Under the pieces are notes generated by a model. It was given only the letters and a program-made list of their open reading frames with translations, was not told where the DNA came from and ran no database searches. Both the position numbers and the translations under genes were made by a program. DNA of 64,000 nucleotides, from positions 40,632 to 104,631 of the forward strand of contig JABHDY010000002.1 of assembly GCA_018676855.1 (NCBI GenBank). The letters are read 5' to 3'. Below, one piece after another: positions 52,534-61,214 of the stretch (position 1 is its first letter; the number at the start of each line of letters is the position of its first letter). The DNA comes from Candidatus Woesearchaeota archaeon. Its GTDB lineage: Archaea > Nanobdellota > Nanobdellia > Woesearchaeales > GW2011-AR9.

Positions 52534-53259
52534 ATGATTTCTGGGGTGGAAATCATAGTATTAGAACGTGTTGTAAATATAGAAATTCGTGAAAATAAGT
52601 ATAGGAGAATTGTTACTGAAGAAATAATTTCTATAGCAAGAGCAATATCAACAATTACCAGAGTTCAATTTGATGACACTATAGATAATAAAAACAATAA
52701 TAAAATAAACAATATAATAAATAAAGAACATACCGTGGTAGATAGTATTAGAGAATTCAAAAGTACAACTAAAGAAATAGAGAATACAGATAATTCTACA
52801 AAAAATAAAAATCTTGAAACAGAGATTGAAGAGATTGAAGATAATGATGACAATGAAACAGAAAATGATAATACTAAAGATGAAATTGTACTATCTCAAA
52901 TAACCTATTCATTTGAAAATGAAGAGTTTGCAATGGGTGGATTTCGTACAGATGCACCATTAGATTATGTTAAGTTATGGTACGGTGAGAGTAAACATAG
53001 GGGAACATTTTCGTCTGAACCTGAATATGAAACTGAACGAGTTCTTATTGATGAAGCGTCAGAAGTCATAACAGAAGTAGAAGCTAAACAAACATTGGTT
53101 CAGATACAGTATGCAACAGTCTTCGGATCAGCGCTTGAAGTTAGTTCTATGGATAGACGTAAACTTGACATGTGGGCAAAGTTTAACAGTTCACTATTTA
53201 CCATGTTTGAAAGGTTGTATGCAGTTACGAACGATGTTAATTATGGCCCAATGACGTAA
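52534..53259 (+). CDS. Hypothetical protein with Asn/Glu-rich linker
   Basis: 241 aa, unrecognised. Residues ~1-45 form a beta/alpha segment, ~48-115 are low complexity (NKNNNKINNIINK, ETEIEEIEDNDDNETEN), and 120-241 are an ordered domain (ITYSFENEEFAMGGF, DYVKLWYGESKHRG). TATTTATAAAAAG lies 20-25 nt before the ATG. The ordered C-terminal part supports a real protein. A short AT repeat and a hairpin follow the stop. Confidence 0.6.
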   Translation: MISGVEIIVLERVVNIEIRENKYRRIVTEEIISIARAISTITRVQFDDTIDNKNNNKINNIINKEHTVVDSIREFKSTTKEIENTDNSTKNKNLETEIEEIEDNDDNETENDNTKDEIVLSQITYSFENEEFAMGGFRTDAPLDYVKLWYGESKHRGTFSSEPEYETERVLIDEASEVITEVEAKQTLVQIQYATVFGSALEVSSMDRRKLDMWAKFNSSLFTMFERLYAVTNDVNYGPMT

Positions 53260-53291
53260 ATATATAATAATAATAATAATATTAATAATAT

Positions 53292-53310
53292 AAGTTTTTA
53301 AAAAAAACTT
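53292..53310. terminator. Possible bidirectional terminator hairpin
   Basis: AAGTTTTT and AAAAACTT form an 8-bp inverted repeat with a 3-base loop, followed by T or A runs on both strands, between the ends of two convergent genes (52534-53259 and dphB). Confidence 0.35.
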
Positions 53311-54069
53311 TTAAAAATATCTCGCAACCATTTCTTCTTCAATAAAATGCATCTTACCCGGAATGATAAGACAATGTGGTGGCTTTCCAAAATCAACATT
53401 TAGTATTTCTTTCAGTGGTCCTGCTTTCACAATGAAGTCTGAACATCCTAACCGTGCACATCCAATAACAAACGTATCTTGAGATATGAACTTATCTTTT
53501 TTATTATTTTCAATTGTAGTCAGGATAGTAAGCGCTTCAGCAACTGTCATAAATTTTTCCTCTCTTGGTTTTAAGTCTAATAAAAATAATGTGTGTAAAC
53601 CCATTTCCATGTTTTCTTTCAGAACGGTATACGGAGTTTCTAAATTCGGATGATCTTCAATAAACGGGATTGACGTTGTCTTTCCGAACTTGTATAATTG
53701 TAAACCAGTAATACCAACAGCAGTTAATACAGACGCATTATTTATCACTTTAACGTCAACATCATTTTGTTTGGCTAATTTGTACAATTCAACATGCGTT
53801 GTTGCCGAAAATGGATCGCCAATGACTAGAAAAGCAACGTCTTGATTTTTAGCTTCCTCAATAATCTTTGTATCGCCCTGTTCAGTTGTGTTCCTATCAG
53901 CGATGATGATTTCCTTATCATAATACTTTGCAAGGTCATGAAATGAACATTGTAATAATGAAGTATACTCTTCCAAATATACAATATTACATCTCTTTAC
54001 AATTTCTAAACCCTTTACAGTAATATCTTTTTCATCTGCCAGTCCAATTCCGATAATGTATAATGTCAT
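53311..54069 (-). CDS. dphB: Diphthine synthase (diphthamide biosynthesis methyltransferase)
   Basis: SAM-dependent methylase that modifies the His of elongation factor 2 on the way to diphthamide. LYIIGIGLADEKDITVKGLE is the family start, YLEEYTSLLQ, VIGDPFSATTHVEL and GIGLQ-like TAVGITGLQLYKFG follow, and the ending PPHCLIIPGKMHFIEEE is characteristic. 252 aa is normal. A 77-bp CTCA repeat begins 32 bases before its start codon, right where upstream promoter elements should be. It lies downstream of elp3 on the same strand. Confidence 0.95.
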   Translation of the reverse strand: MTLYIIGIGLADEKDITVKGLEIVKRCNIVYLEEYTSLLQCSFHDLAKYYDKEIIIADRNTTEQGDTKIIEEAKNQDVAFLVIGDPFSATTHVELYKLAKQNDVDVKVINNASVLTAVGITGLQLYKFGKTTSIPFIEDHPNLETPYTVLKENMEMGLHTLFLLDLKPREEKFMTVAEALTILTTIENNKKDKFISQDTFVIGCARLGCSDFIVKAGPLKEILNVDFGKPPHCLIIPGKMHFIEEEMVARYF

Positions 54070-54100
54070 TGTTTATCTATAATATTTATTCATTCATTTA

Positions 54101-54177
54101 CTCACTCACTCACTCACTCACTCACTCACTCACTCACTCACTCACTCACTCACTCACTCACTCACTCACTCACTCAC
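54101..54177. repeat. (CTCA)19 tetranucleotide repeat
   Basis: Nineteen perfect CTCA units plus one base. The right end includes the elp3 stop codon (TGA read from the TGAG repeat on the minus strand), the left end is 32 bases upstream of the dphB start. A degenerate CATT stretch (54088-54100) extends it. Tracts like this are prone to slippage. Confidence 0.97.
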
Positions 54178-55890
54178 ACTATTAATTTGAGTATTATCTA
54201 CAATATTCTTTACCATATATGGTCCTTCTTTTTTATAGTTTAGCTTTTTTTTGTAATACTCACGGGCGCCAATTCCAGATATAACAACCATTTTTATTTT
54301 ACCATGTTTTAGAGCAATATGTTCAGCTTTTTCCATAAGTTTTGTTCCCCAACCTTTATGTTGAATCATACCCTCTTCACCAAGAGCAGTTGCTGTACCG
54401 TACACATGCAATTCTCGTACAAGTGCACTATCAGACGTAATTTCGTCACGTAAATTTTCTGAAGGAAATCGAAGACGGCAAAAACCAATAAGAATGTCGT
54501 TCTTTACATCTTCAACAGAAATGAAAAACTCTTTTCCATGACTAGCATTATATTCAATAACTTTTAATTCTGTTGAATCCCAATCGATAATTTTATGTTT
54601 AGGTTCTCGACATCGAATACATCTGCACAGAGGATTATATTTTTGTATTATATATTGTCGTAAATTTGTCATCTCAACACCAGCTTCTATTTGGTATGTA
54701 GGAATGTCTCGCTGGACACGCATTACTCGACAATATTCAGGAATAAATGGTTTAAATTCTGCAATGAGCTTCGCAGCACGTTCAGCGTCAAGTGGTACAA
54801 ACGTTCCAGCAACGTAATCGTCATACAGTTTGGTTCCTTTTGTTACCATACACGGATACAATTTTATCATGTCTGGTTTGTATCCTGAATCAGTAAACAA
54901 TTGTTTCATTCCATCTAAATCTTTCTCATAATTAACACCTGGCAATCCTGGCATGTAATGGCCAGCAACCTTAAACCCTACATCTTTTAGGACCTGTATT
55001 GACTTTATTGTTTGTTCAGTTGTATGTCCACGTTGAATCTTTTCAAGAACGTCATCGTAAACACTTTGTATTCCTAACTCAATACGTGTACATCCTAATC
55101 GTAACATTTGATTACCATGTTCACGTAAACCATAATCTGGTCTGGTTTCAATGCATAGTGCTACGCATTTAATATGTGCAGTTTCGTTCTGTAACTGTTC
55201 AGTTTCTAATGTTGTTTCATTTTCATCAGAACCTTTCAATTCAATGATCTTACTATGAAGATGTTCTGTTCTAGAAGGACTTCCAATATTATCACATGGC
55301 AATTCAAAAAAATCTTTAAACTTTACAAAATCTAATTCGTCATTAATGTAAAACATGTCTGCAAAATCATTCATTGCTTTATACGCATCTGTAACAAACT
55401 CTTCTTGATAATCAAGTGGAAAACTGGGAAAAGTTCCACCCATAAGTATAAGTTCAACTTTTTCACAATTGTGACCTAACAAAATATATTGTTGTAACCT
55501 GTTAAACACTTGTAGGTATGCATCATACTTGTTCCGTATGCCACGCATTGTTGCCGGTTCTCTGCCAGTATACGATTGTGGAACCGTTCCGAACTCACTC
55601 TCTGGACCACCAGGACACATTGTACACTTACCATGTGGACAGGGAAACGGTTTTGTCATAATGGCAACGGGAGAAACGCCTGACAATGTCCTAGTAGGTT
55701 TTGTTATTAATTTTGGTGTTAATTCTCCCAAATGTTTCATTGGAACACGTAACAAAATATCAATATTGGTTGGAATTGTCATTAATCCATGTTTTAGTGC
55801 TAAATCTCTCTTACATTTGGCCCATTGCTTCTCCGAATAGGTATTTTGTTTCAGTTCAGTAATGATTTCCGTATAAAAATCTAAAGCCAT
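54166..55890 (-). CDS. elp3: Elp3-type tRNA uridine(34) acetyltransferase
   Basis: Radical SAM and acetyltransferase enzyme that makes cm5U-type wobble modifications in archaeal tRNA. FPCPHGKCTMCPGGP gives the Fe-S Cys in C-x4-C-x2-C; GGTFPSFPLDYQ, IETRPDYGLREHG and MPGLPG belong to the SAM barrel; the zinc loop has CRCIRCREP; the GNAT domain near the end has HKGWGTKLMEKAE. I start at 55890 because a palindromic TATA is 26.5 nt upstream. Last residues (NSVSE) are encoded by the CTCA repeat. Confidence 0.95.
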   Translation of the reverse strand: MALDFYTEIITELKQNTYSEKQWAKCKRDLALKHGLMTIPTNIDILLRVPMKHLGELTPKLITKPTRTLSGVSPVAIMTKPFPCPHGKCTMCPGGPESEFGTVPQSYTGREPATMRGIRNKYDAYLQVFNRLQQYILLGHNCEKVELILMGGTFPSFPLDYQEEFVTDAYKAMNDFADMFYINDELDFVKFKDFFELPCDNIGSPSRTEHLHSKIIELKGSDENETTLETEQLQNETAHIKCVALCIETRPDYGLREHGNQMLRLGCTRIELGIQSVYDDVLEKIQRGHTTEQTIKSIQVLKDVGFKVAGHYMPGLPGVNYEKDLDGMKQLFTDSGYKPDMIKLYPCMVTKGTKLYDDYVAGTFVPLDAERAAKLIAEFKPFIPEYCRVMRVQRDIPTYQIEAGVEMTNLRQYIIQKYNPLCRCIRCREPKHKIIDWDSTELKVIEYNASHGKEFFISVEDVKNDILIGFCRLRFPSENLRDEITSDSALVRELHVYGTATALGEEGMIQHKGWGTKLMEKAEHIALKHGKIKMVVISGIGAREYYKKKLNYKKEGPYMVKNIVDNTQINSVSE

Positions 55891-55912
55891 ACACAATTTC
55901 CCATCCAAAAAC

Positions 55913-55920
55913 TTTATAAA
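55913..55920. promoter_or_regulatory. Palindromic TATA box shared by elp3 and rpl21e
   Basis: TTTATAAA, centre 55916.5, is exactly 26.5 nt from the first base of the elp3 ATG (55890, minus) and 26.5 nt from that of the L21e ATG (55943, plus). It is the only TATA-like element in the 52-base gap. Confidence 0.7.
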
Positions 55921-55942
55921 CATATCCCAAAAATAAGCGTAT

Positions 55943-56236
55943 ATGGCAACAAGAATAGGTTCACGAAGAAGAAAAACACGACATTTGTTTACACAATCGC
56001 TTCGTTCAAAGGGTAAAATACCGTTAAGTATATACTTTCAAGAATTTACTGCGAAGGATAAAGTCGCCCTTATTATTAATCCTGGTGTTAAAAAGGGCCA
56101 GTTTTTCAGACGTTTTTATGGTATGACGGGTACTATCACCGGACAAAAGAAGGGTAGATGTTACGAAATCATCATTAAAGATGGTGGAAAACAAAAATTA
56201 TTGTACGTTCATCCAATACATCTTAAAAAGCAATAG
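55943..56236 (+). CDS. 50S ribosomal protein L21e
   Basis: Archaeal/eukaryotic large-subunit protein with an SH3-like barrel. RIGSRRRKTRHLFTQSLRSKGK is the usual basic start, then VALIINPGVKKGQ and FYGMTGTITGQKKGRCYEI. 97 aa is normal. It starts the L21e-rpoF-DUF655 cluster, a conserved archaeal order. Confidence 0.96.
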   Translation: MATRIGSRRRKTRHLFTQSLRSKGKIPLSIYFQEFTAKDKVALIINPGVKKGQFFRRFYGMTGTITGQKKGRCYEIIIKDGGKQKLLYVHPIHLKKQ

Positions 56237-56280
56237 ATTTATAGTGCATTAAAGATATATAATAAAAATTAACAATTAAA

Positions 56281-56631
56281 ATGGTAAATCCAGAATTTAT
56301 AGAAGAACAAACGGTAACCCTCGCTGAAGCAAAAAAAGTTCTTCAAGAAGTAGAAAAGCGTGACAAGGAACTTAATTATAGGTCTAACAAGACAAAAGAG
56401 TTCTTTGACAACTTTGTTCAAGAAAATACAAAGAACGTGGATGAAGAGTTACGTAAGACATTGTTAAAATTGGACCTAACACGTCTTAAAGAAGAACACA
56501 TTACCAGCATAATCAATTTTCTTCCAACAACAGTAAACGATCTTAAAGTGATTTTACAAGCATATCCATTAAGTATGCCAAAAAAAGATCAAGAAAGTAT
56601 TGTTAAAGTTGTTAAAGAGTTTGTTTCCTAA
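56281..56631 (+). CDS. rpoF: RNA polymerase subunit Rpo4 (RpoF)
   Basis: Partner of Rpo7 in the polymerase stalk. PEFIEEQTVTLAEAKKVL opens the protein and the C-terminal half (LKEEHITSIINFLPTT, DLKVILQAYPLSM) is the HRDC-like helical domain. 116 aa is typical. TATATAAT at 56253-56260 gives it a promoter of its own, 24-27 nt before the ATG. Confidence 0.95.
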   Translation: MVNPEFIEEQTVTLAEAKKVLQEVEKRDKELNYRSNKTKEFFDNFVQENTKNVDEELRKTLLKLDLTRLKEEHITSIINFLPTTVNDLKVILQAYPLSMPKKDQESIVKVVKEFVS

Positions 56632-56702
56632 TAAGGATATGTACTCATAATTTTCAAATAAAAGCGCAATTTTTATTAATCTAGAGGTAATACTTACGTA
56701 AT

Positions 56703-57272
56703 ATGCAAGAAACACAACCAGATCAACGAAATGTACGGGAAGAAAACGCAGTAGTTCTAGATTTTTTACCGCATGGATATCCGTACGAACAGGGAAGTAT
56801 AAAGAACCCTATTGCACAAGCTCTTGGTGCAAGCCATATAACATTATTAGAACTTATACCTAAAAAGGAAGTTCACTTACAACCTCAACAAGAAGTGTAC
56901 ATTGGTGACGGAAAGAGGGACGAGATTCATCATATTAAGGGAAGAATTGGAGAAGATAAATTAACAAGTACCGCAAGGAACGAATTACAGCACGCAATTG
57001 AAAAGGTTATTTCAAAAGATGAAAAGCGTTTCGTACAGTTTTTTAACAAAGCACAACCGTTAAGCATGAGGATGCATCAACTTGAATTACTGCCAGGTGT
57101 TGGAAAGAAACATATGTGGGAAGTTCTTGACGCGCGAAAAGCGAAACCGTTCGAAAGTTTTGACGATATTAAGAACAGAGTAAAACTATTACCAGATCCT
57201 AAACAAATCATTGTTAAACGTGTTCTGTCTGAACTTTCAGGCAATGAAAAATATAAAATCTTTGTTGGGTAA
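56703..57272 (+). CDS. DUF655 protein with helix-hairpin-helix
   Basis: Archaeal conserved protein next to rpoF in many genomes. AVVLDFLPHGYP at the start, HLQPQQEVYIGDGKRDEIHHI in an OB-like fold, and LLPGVGKKHMWEVLDAR as a helix-hairpin-helix. It probably binds RNA or DNA; its role is not established. In other archaea the rRNA dimethylase KsgA often follows, but not here. TATA-like run at 56669-56680. Confidence 0.92.
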   Translation: MQETQPDQRNVREENAVVLDFLPHGYPYEQGSIKNPIAQALGASHITLLELIPKKEVHLQPQQEVYIGDGKRDEIHHIKGRIGEDKLTSTARNELQHAIEKVISKDEKRFVQFFNKAQPLSMRMHQLELLPGVGKKHMWEVLDARKAKPFESFDDIKNRVKLLPDPKQIIVKRVLSELSGNEKYKIFVG

Positions 57273-57325
57273 TTGAACTTTGAATTATTGAATATAGTAA
57301 AGAAAATATTCTTCGCAAAATAAAC

Positions 57326-57724
57326 TTACCACTTAAACGTCCATCGCCGTTCTTTCTTCTTTGCTTTTACCAAATCTTTCATGTCTGCTTTTGCTGCCCG
57401 TTTTAAGAATTCTTGTGCAATCATCTTTACACGTAGACCATTAATGTCTACATCGTTTTGAAACGATTCGTACCGTTCCAATATCTTTTCAATATGATCT
57501 GCTTGTGTTTGTAAATTTACCTGTACAATGCCAGACTTTGCAACTTTATACTCTTTTTCCAGTTCTTCTAAGAGTACAAGTTCTTTCTGTAAAAATCCAA
57601 CGTCCGTAGGAACGTCCTGTAAAGATTCACGAATTGCACGTATATCGTTTAATATATTAACTTTTTTAGACTTTTCTTGAGATGCAAACATCCTTTTCCA
57701 CCATACTTTTGTATATACGACCAT
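57326..57724 (-). CDS. Hypothetical coiled-coil protein, 132 aa
   Basis: Unrecognised. Nearly all helical: a coiled coil at ~45-65 (QKELVLLEELEKEYKVAK) and another helix to 95, followed by a very basic end (KAKKKERRWTFKW). An aromatic basic start (YTKVWWKRMF) suggests nucleic-acid or membrane contact. TATA TATAAATA lies 20-28 nt upstream (57743-57752). Confidence 0.65.
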   Translation of the reverse strand: MVVYTKVWWKRMFASQEKSKKVNILNDIRAIRESLQDVPTDVGFLQKELVLLEELEKEYKVAKSGIVQVNLQTQADHIEKILERYESFQNDVDINGLRVKMIAQEFLKRAAKADMKDLVKAKKKERRWTFKW

Positions 57725-57815
57725 GTATCAAAAGAAATACTCTATAAATATAAATGTTTTGTCCTACATCCTCTAGGAAAGAAAAGCATATAAATAGTTC
57801 TGGTAGTGATATTGT

Positions 57816-58418
57816 ATGATCGATAAGCATTTTGTAACTGCCCAGAGTCTTCTTGATGATTCATATTTGTTAGCTCATACCATCATTGAATCAGATTTCA
57901 GACCAGATTTTCTTGTTGCTCCGTGGAGAGGCGGAACCCCAATAGGAATAGCTGTGCATGAATATTTTGAGATGTGTGGTCTAACATTAGACCACAACCC
58001 AATAAAAACGTCTAAATATGATAATGGATGTATTGACCAACCACACAAATCAGTATCTGTGTTTGGTTTAGAATATTTTGTTGAAAAAGCTGATGAAGAT
58101 GATAAAGTACTTCTTATAGATGATATTTTTGACACTGGTTTATCCATGCAAGAGATATTACATCAATGGAAAATTATAGCAGATAAGTCAGGAAGAAGTG
58201 TTCCCAACGATATACGTATAGCAACAGTATATTACAAACCATCCAGAAATGAAACTGATCCACGTATATTACCTGATTATCATGTACATAAAGAAGAAGG
58301 ATGGATAGTATTTCCTCACGAGCTTGGTGGGTTAAAACCTGACGAAATAATAATGGCTAAAGGTAACTACATTGCAAAACTCCTTGAAATAGATACAAAA
58401 CGAGTAACTCGAAAGTAG
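57816..58418 (+). CDS. Purine/pyrimidine phosphoribosyltransferase
   Basis: Type I PRTase. The PRPP loop is KVLLIDDIFDTGLS; the PPi loop is APWRGGTPIG near residue 37. The hood is small, as in xanthine/hypoxanthine enzymes, and the C-terminal WIVFPHE is the usual purine-base contact region. Salvage of hypoxanthine, xanthine or guanine is likely. CATATAAAT at 57787-57795 is 25 nt before the ATG. Confidence 0.87.
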   Translation: MIDKHFVTAQSLLDDSYLLAHTIIESDFRPDFLVAPWRGGTPIGIAVHEYFEMCGLTLDHNPIKTSKYDNGCIDQPHKSVSVFGLEYFVEKADEDDKVLLIDDIFDTGLSMQEILHQWKIIADKSGRSVPNDIRIATVYYKPSRNETDPRILPDYHVHKEEGWIVFPHELGGLKPDEIIMAKGNYIAKLLEIDTKRVTRK

Positions 58419-58454
58419 AAATCTTTAAAAACTTACCATTAACAATGCAAATTT

Positions 58455-58730
58455 ATGAATAAAAATGGAAGTGTTGCCCTTGCAGCAATTGCAATTATCC
58501 TTGCACTCGTTATCCTTGGCGTTTTTCTTATTAACATAGCACAGCGTGAATGTAATAGTAATAGGGACTGTGCAGACAACGCATATTGTAACAGTGAGCA
58601 TGAATGCCATTTATATCCTGAGAAGATAATTGTACAAGAAAACAGTTTTGTTCCAGCTGCACTTATATTTGGCATTGCTATCATCGTTGCAGCATATATA
58701 TTTCGCGGTACAAAATTTAATAAAAAATAG
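58455..58730 (+). CDS. Membrane protein with Cys-rich external loop
   Basis: Two membrane segments (about 8-29 and 66-84) flank a 35-residue loop CNSNRDCADNAYCNSEHEC. The four Cys, spaced like EB/dickkopf-type repeats, would form two disulfides outside the cell. Similar loops occur in surface proteins of DPANN archaea. TTTAAAAA (58424-58431) is centred 27 nt upstream. Function unknown. Confidence 0.7.
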   Translation: MNKNGSVALAAIAIILALVILGVFLINIAQRECNSNRDCADNAYCNSEHECHLYPEKIIVQENSFVPAALIFGIAIIVAAYIFRGTKFNKK

Positions 58731-58735
58731 TTTTT

Positions 58736-58849
58736 TTAACAGGGAACAGCAATCCCTAAAACTCGACAAATATTTTTTTGATTGTCTGTTAATTTATTAT
58801 AATTTTTAAGAACAAATTCTTCAAATTCTCTATCAATATCACGAACCAT
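58736..58849 (-). CDS. Candidate small protein, 37 aa
   Basis: ATG 58849 to TAA 58736. The product is charged and helical (RDIDREFEEFVLKNYNKL, then ICRVLGIAVPC) with two Cys. TTTATAAA at 58875-58882 is centred about 29 nt upstream. It fills the gap between a convergent membrane-protein gene and nreA. No family recognised. Confidence 0.45.
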   Translation of the reverse strand: MVRDIDREFEEFVLKNYNKLTDNQKNICRVLGIAVPC

Positions 58850-58953
58850 TATGAAAATTATGAAATGAATACTGTTTATAAACTTTGTTTGTCACGGGAA
58901 GAAGTAAAACTCATTCATCATCAAACAGGTAATATAAAATTGTTGCAAAAATG

Positions 58954-60153
58954 TTAAAACTGTGTCAGTTTTCGTTGTACTTTGAGCTCTTTCAGAAGAA
59001 TACTTTCGTTAAAAAGCATGTCTAAATTGAACCCAAACTTTCTGTGTATAATTTCCTTTGCGTACGTAATCATTAATTCTTGTGATGCAAAATGTATTGG
59101 TCTTTCTTGTAAACTTTTCCGAGATGCTTCTCGACACACCCAAACGCCAAGAGGAACATTATATTCTGAACTTATAAATCGTAGAGCAAGACAACTTCCC
59201 TGCCGTTGTAGTTGTTTCATTTTTTCTAATATTGGTAGGCGTGCAGCATAAAAACCGCCAGCTGTTTCTTCTGCATACGTTTTTCTTCCATCATATGGTT
59301 CATAATCTGTTGAATACGCATACCCATTCTTGCTCCATGGATTAACACGAAGGTCAAGGTACGTTTCAAACAATTCATAACTCCACACGTCTGGAAAGAA
59401 AAGAAGAAGATAATAATTTCCCCAATCACCACCAAAATGGCAACTATACTCACCAATTTGATAATCTTTAACTTCCTTAACCAATTCTTTTGCGATCGTA
59501 TCATCAACAGCGGTTATGCTCCATCGTGTTGGAACAAGTTTACGTTGTTTTCCTATACCAAGAGTACCTACAGATAAAAGTTTGTGAAGAGAATTTTCTT
59601 CAAATCCTTTTCTATACAATTTCATAATACCTTGTACAGATTTAAGGTCAGTATCAGATACCACTTTATCTACACGAGTATCAACCCGCGTATTTTCTGT
59701 TATGCGAGCTTTTCGCATCATACTTTGCGGACCGAACGGATGAATTTCTTTTTCAGGTTTTAATTGTAATTGTGGTTTGGATTTCAGTAAGATTTCCAAT
59801 TCTGCAGATTTTTTTGCCATGCCAACTTCTTGACAAATCTCAAGGAATGTATTCGAACGACTTTTATTATGTATTGTAATATTTGATTTACTGCGAGAAT
59901 TGACAAGTCCATATCGTAACGATGCAATTTTTCCTATAGCATACTGCTTTTTGTTCCATACTCTTGGAGAATCATATTGGGTCATATCACCGCTAAATTG
60001 TGGGCTTAGAACGCCTATGTTAACATTTGGATATCCATACCTCCCAATGAATGGGGCTGGTGAAGAACCGTTAAAACTGCTCTTAAACGCAGTGTTAACT
60101 TGTAAATGTGGTACTTGTTCAATATCTTTAAATTTTACACGTTGAATTTTCAT
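58954..60153 (-). CDS. nreA: DNA repair protein NreA
   Basis: Archaeal-specific DUF650/DUF651 protein that protects against DNA damage in haloarchaea. PAPFIGRYGYPNVNIG and the hallmark LVPTRWSITAVDDTI are clear, with the DUF651 region GFYAARLPILEKM and LGVWVCREA. The extreme C-terminus QRKLTQF is a PCNA-interacting (PIP) motif, as expected. 399 aa is normal. It lies 12 bases after the tyrosine recombinase gene, so both are likely one transcript, pairing repair with recombination. Confidence 0.93.
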   Translation of the reverse strand: MKIQRVKFKDIEQVPHLQVNTAFKSSFNGSSPAPFIGRYGYPNVNIGVLSPQFSGDMTQYDSPRVWNKKQYAIGKIASLRYGLVNSRSKSNITIHNKSRSNTFLEICQEVGMAKKSAELEILLKSKPQLQLKPEKEIHPFGPQSMMRKARITENTRVDTRVDKVVSDTDLKSVQGIMKLYRKGFEENSLHKLLSVGTLGIGKQRKLVPTRWSITAVDDTIAKELVKEVKDYQIGEYSCHFGGDWGNYYLLLFFPDVWSYELFETYLDLRVNPWSKNGYAYSTDYEPYDGRKTYAEETAGGFYAARLPILEKMKQLQRQGSCLALRFISSEYNVPLGVWVCREASRKSLQERPIHFASQELMITYAKEIIHRKFGFNLDMLFNESILLKELKVQRKLTQF

Positions 60154-60165
60154 TTAAACTATCCG

Positions 60166-61005
60166 TTAAACTTTCTTTTTAATACGTAAAGAATCATACG
60201 GACTTTGTATCTTTAACAAATTGGGAGACGCCATATGAACATAAATCATAGTTGTATTAACAGAATTGTGCCCTAATAATTGTTGTACTTCAAAAACAGA
60301 ATTACCATTTTGAATTAAATGTGTTGCAAAACTATGACGTAGCGTATGTGGATGAACATTTTTGTTAATTCCAGCTATCTTAGTCGCTTTTTTAATAATT
60401 TCTTGAATACTTTTAATACTATAATGACCATTTCTACTTGAGAAAACATATTCGTTATACATAATATTATTGTGTTGAATCCAATTAAATAGTGTATCTT
60501 TTAACCCCATTGAAAGTATAAAGAACCGATCTTTATTTCCTTTTCCGGCTCGTACCCATCCACAATTATTTCTAAAATCAAAATCTTCTGCTTTAAGTTG
60601 TACCAATTCACTGACACGTAATCCTGCTGAGTACAGTAACGTTATCATTAACAAATGTTTTTTATTATCGATTGCGTGAAAAAAAGTTTCGATTTCTTCT
60701 TTCGTAAGAAACGTTGGTAAATGTTTTCTTTTTTTACTAAATTGTAGGTTTACTGTCAATTTTTTTTTCAAAACCTTTTCATAGAAAAATTTCAATGAAT
60801 TTAGGTACACGTTAATTGTACTTCCAGGAGCTTTCCTTTCAATCAACGTATCAATATATTTTAAAATATCTTTTTTAGTCAATTCTTTTGGATCCCTTTG
60901 AACAACACGAAAAAACTTCCCTAAACAACTACAATATGTATCTACCGTTCTTGGGCTAAGTCCTCTTCTCAATGCTTCCCTCTTTACAAGTCCTGTAACA
61001 TCCAT
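60166..61005 (-). CDS. xerA: Tyrosine recombinase, XerA/XerC type
   Basis: Full-length (279 aa) recombinase. The core-binding domain (residues 1-90: RRGLSPRTVDTYCSCLGKFF, INVYLNSLKFFYE) is followed by the catalytic domain with Arg in SAGLRVSEL, Lys in GKGNKDRFF, HPHTLRHSFAT, LLGHNSVNT and Tyr in MIYVHMAS; it ends KIQSPYDSL. Archaeal XerA resolves chromosome dimers at dif. I find no extra helix near motif III as in integron IntI. Its 5' end faces the palindrome array at 61.1-64 kb and nreA follows it. TATA is at 61026-61035. Confidence 0.9.
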   Translation of the reverse strand: MDVTGLVKREALRRGLSPRTVDTYCSCLGKFFRVVQRDPKELTKKDILKYIDTLIERKAPGSTINVYLNSLKFFYEKVLKKKLTVNLQFSKKRKHLPTFLTKEEIETFFHAIDNKKHLLMITLLYSAGLRVSELVQLKAEDFDFRNNCGWVRAGKGNKDRFFILSMGLKDTLFNWIQHNNIMYNEYVFSSRNGHYSIKSIQEIIKKATKIAGINKNVHPHTLRHSFATHLIQNGNSVFEVQQLLGHNSVNTTMIYVHMASPNLLKIQSPYDSLRIKKKV

Positions 61006-61076
61006 ACAATATCTAAGAACAAAACTTGTTTATATACCTTATCCATACTTGTCCAGTGGGTAGTGGGTTAAATGAA

Positions 61077-61188
61077 CATAACACCGTATATGCAAAATAT
61101 CTAATTTGCCACGTATGAGCCTTAAAATTTCCCCATTTCAAGCCCCCTCCACGACAAATATCCCTACATTCGCATATACTCTGTTATG
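61077..61188. repeat. Long imperfect palindrome, site A
   Basis: Arms 61077-61093 (CATAACA..GTATATGC) and 61172-61188 pair at 15 of 17 positions, with a 78-base centre. It is related to sites B and C and lies 72 bases upstream of the recombinase start. Confidence 0.75.
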
Positions 61189-61193
61189 CTCAA

Positions 61194-61206
61194 TAATTTT
61201 CAGGGA
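61194..61206. repeat. Left 13-bp inverted end of the MFS module
   Basis: TAATTTTCAGGGA; its exact inverse is at 62479-62491. A second matching piece, CTTGGAAC at 61220-61227 against GTTCCAAG at 62463-62470, lies inside each end. The pair encloses only the MFS gene. Confidence 0.65.
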
Positions 61207-61214
61207 TTTAGAAA

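Noticed and set aside
54101..54177. Possible CRISPR or minisatellite array
   Set aside because: The period is 4 bases with no spacers, so it is a simple tetranucleotide repeat. No cas genes are present.
60166..61005. Calling the recombinase an integron integrase IntI
   Set aside because: No additional helix is seen before the HxxR motif; the sequence fits XerA/XerC equally well or better. Only the context suggests an integron-like role.
61006..61214. A chromosomal dif site near xerA
   Set aside because: I found no 28-bp pair of inverted 11-mers with a 6-base centre resembling archaeal dif; the only strong symmetry is the long palindrome A.
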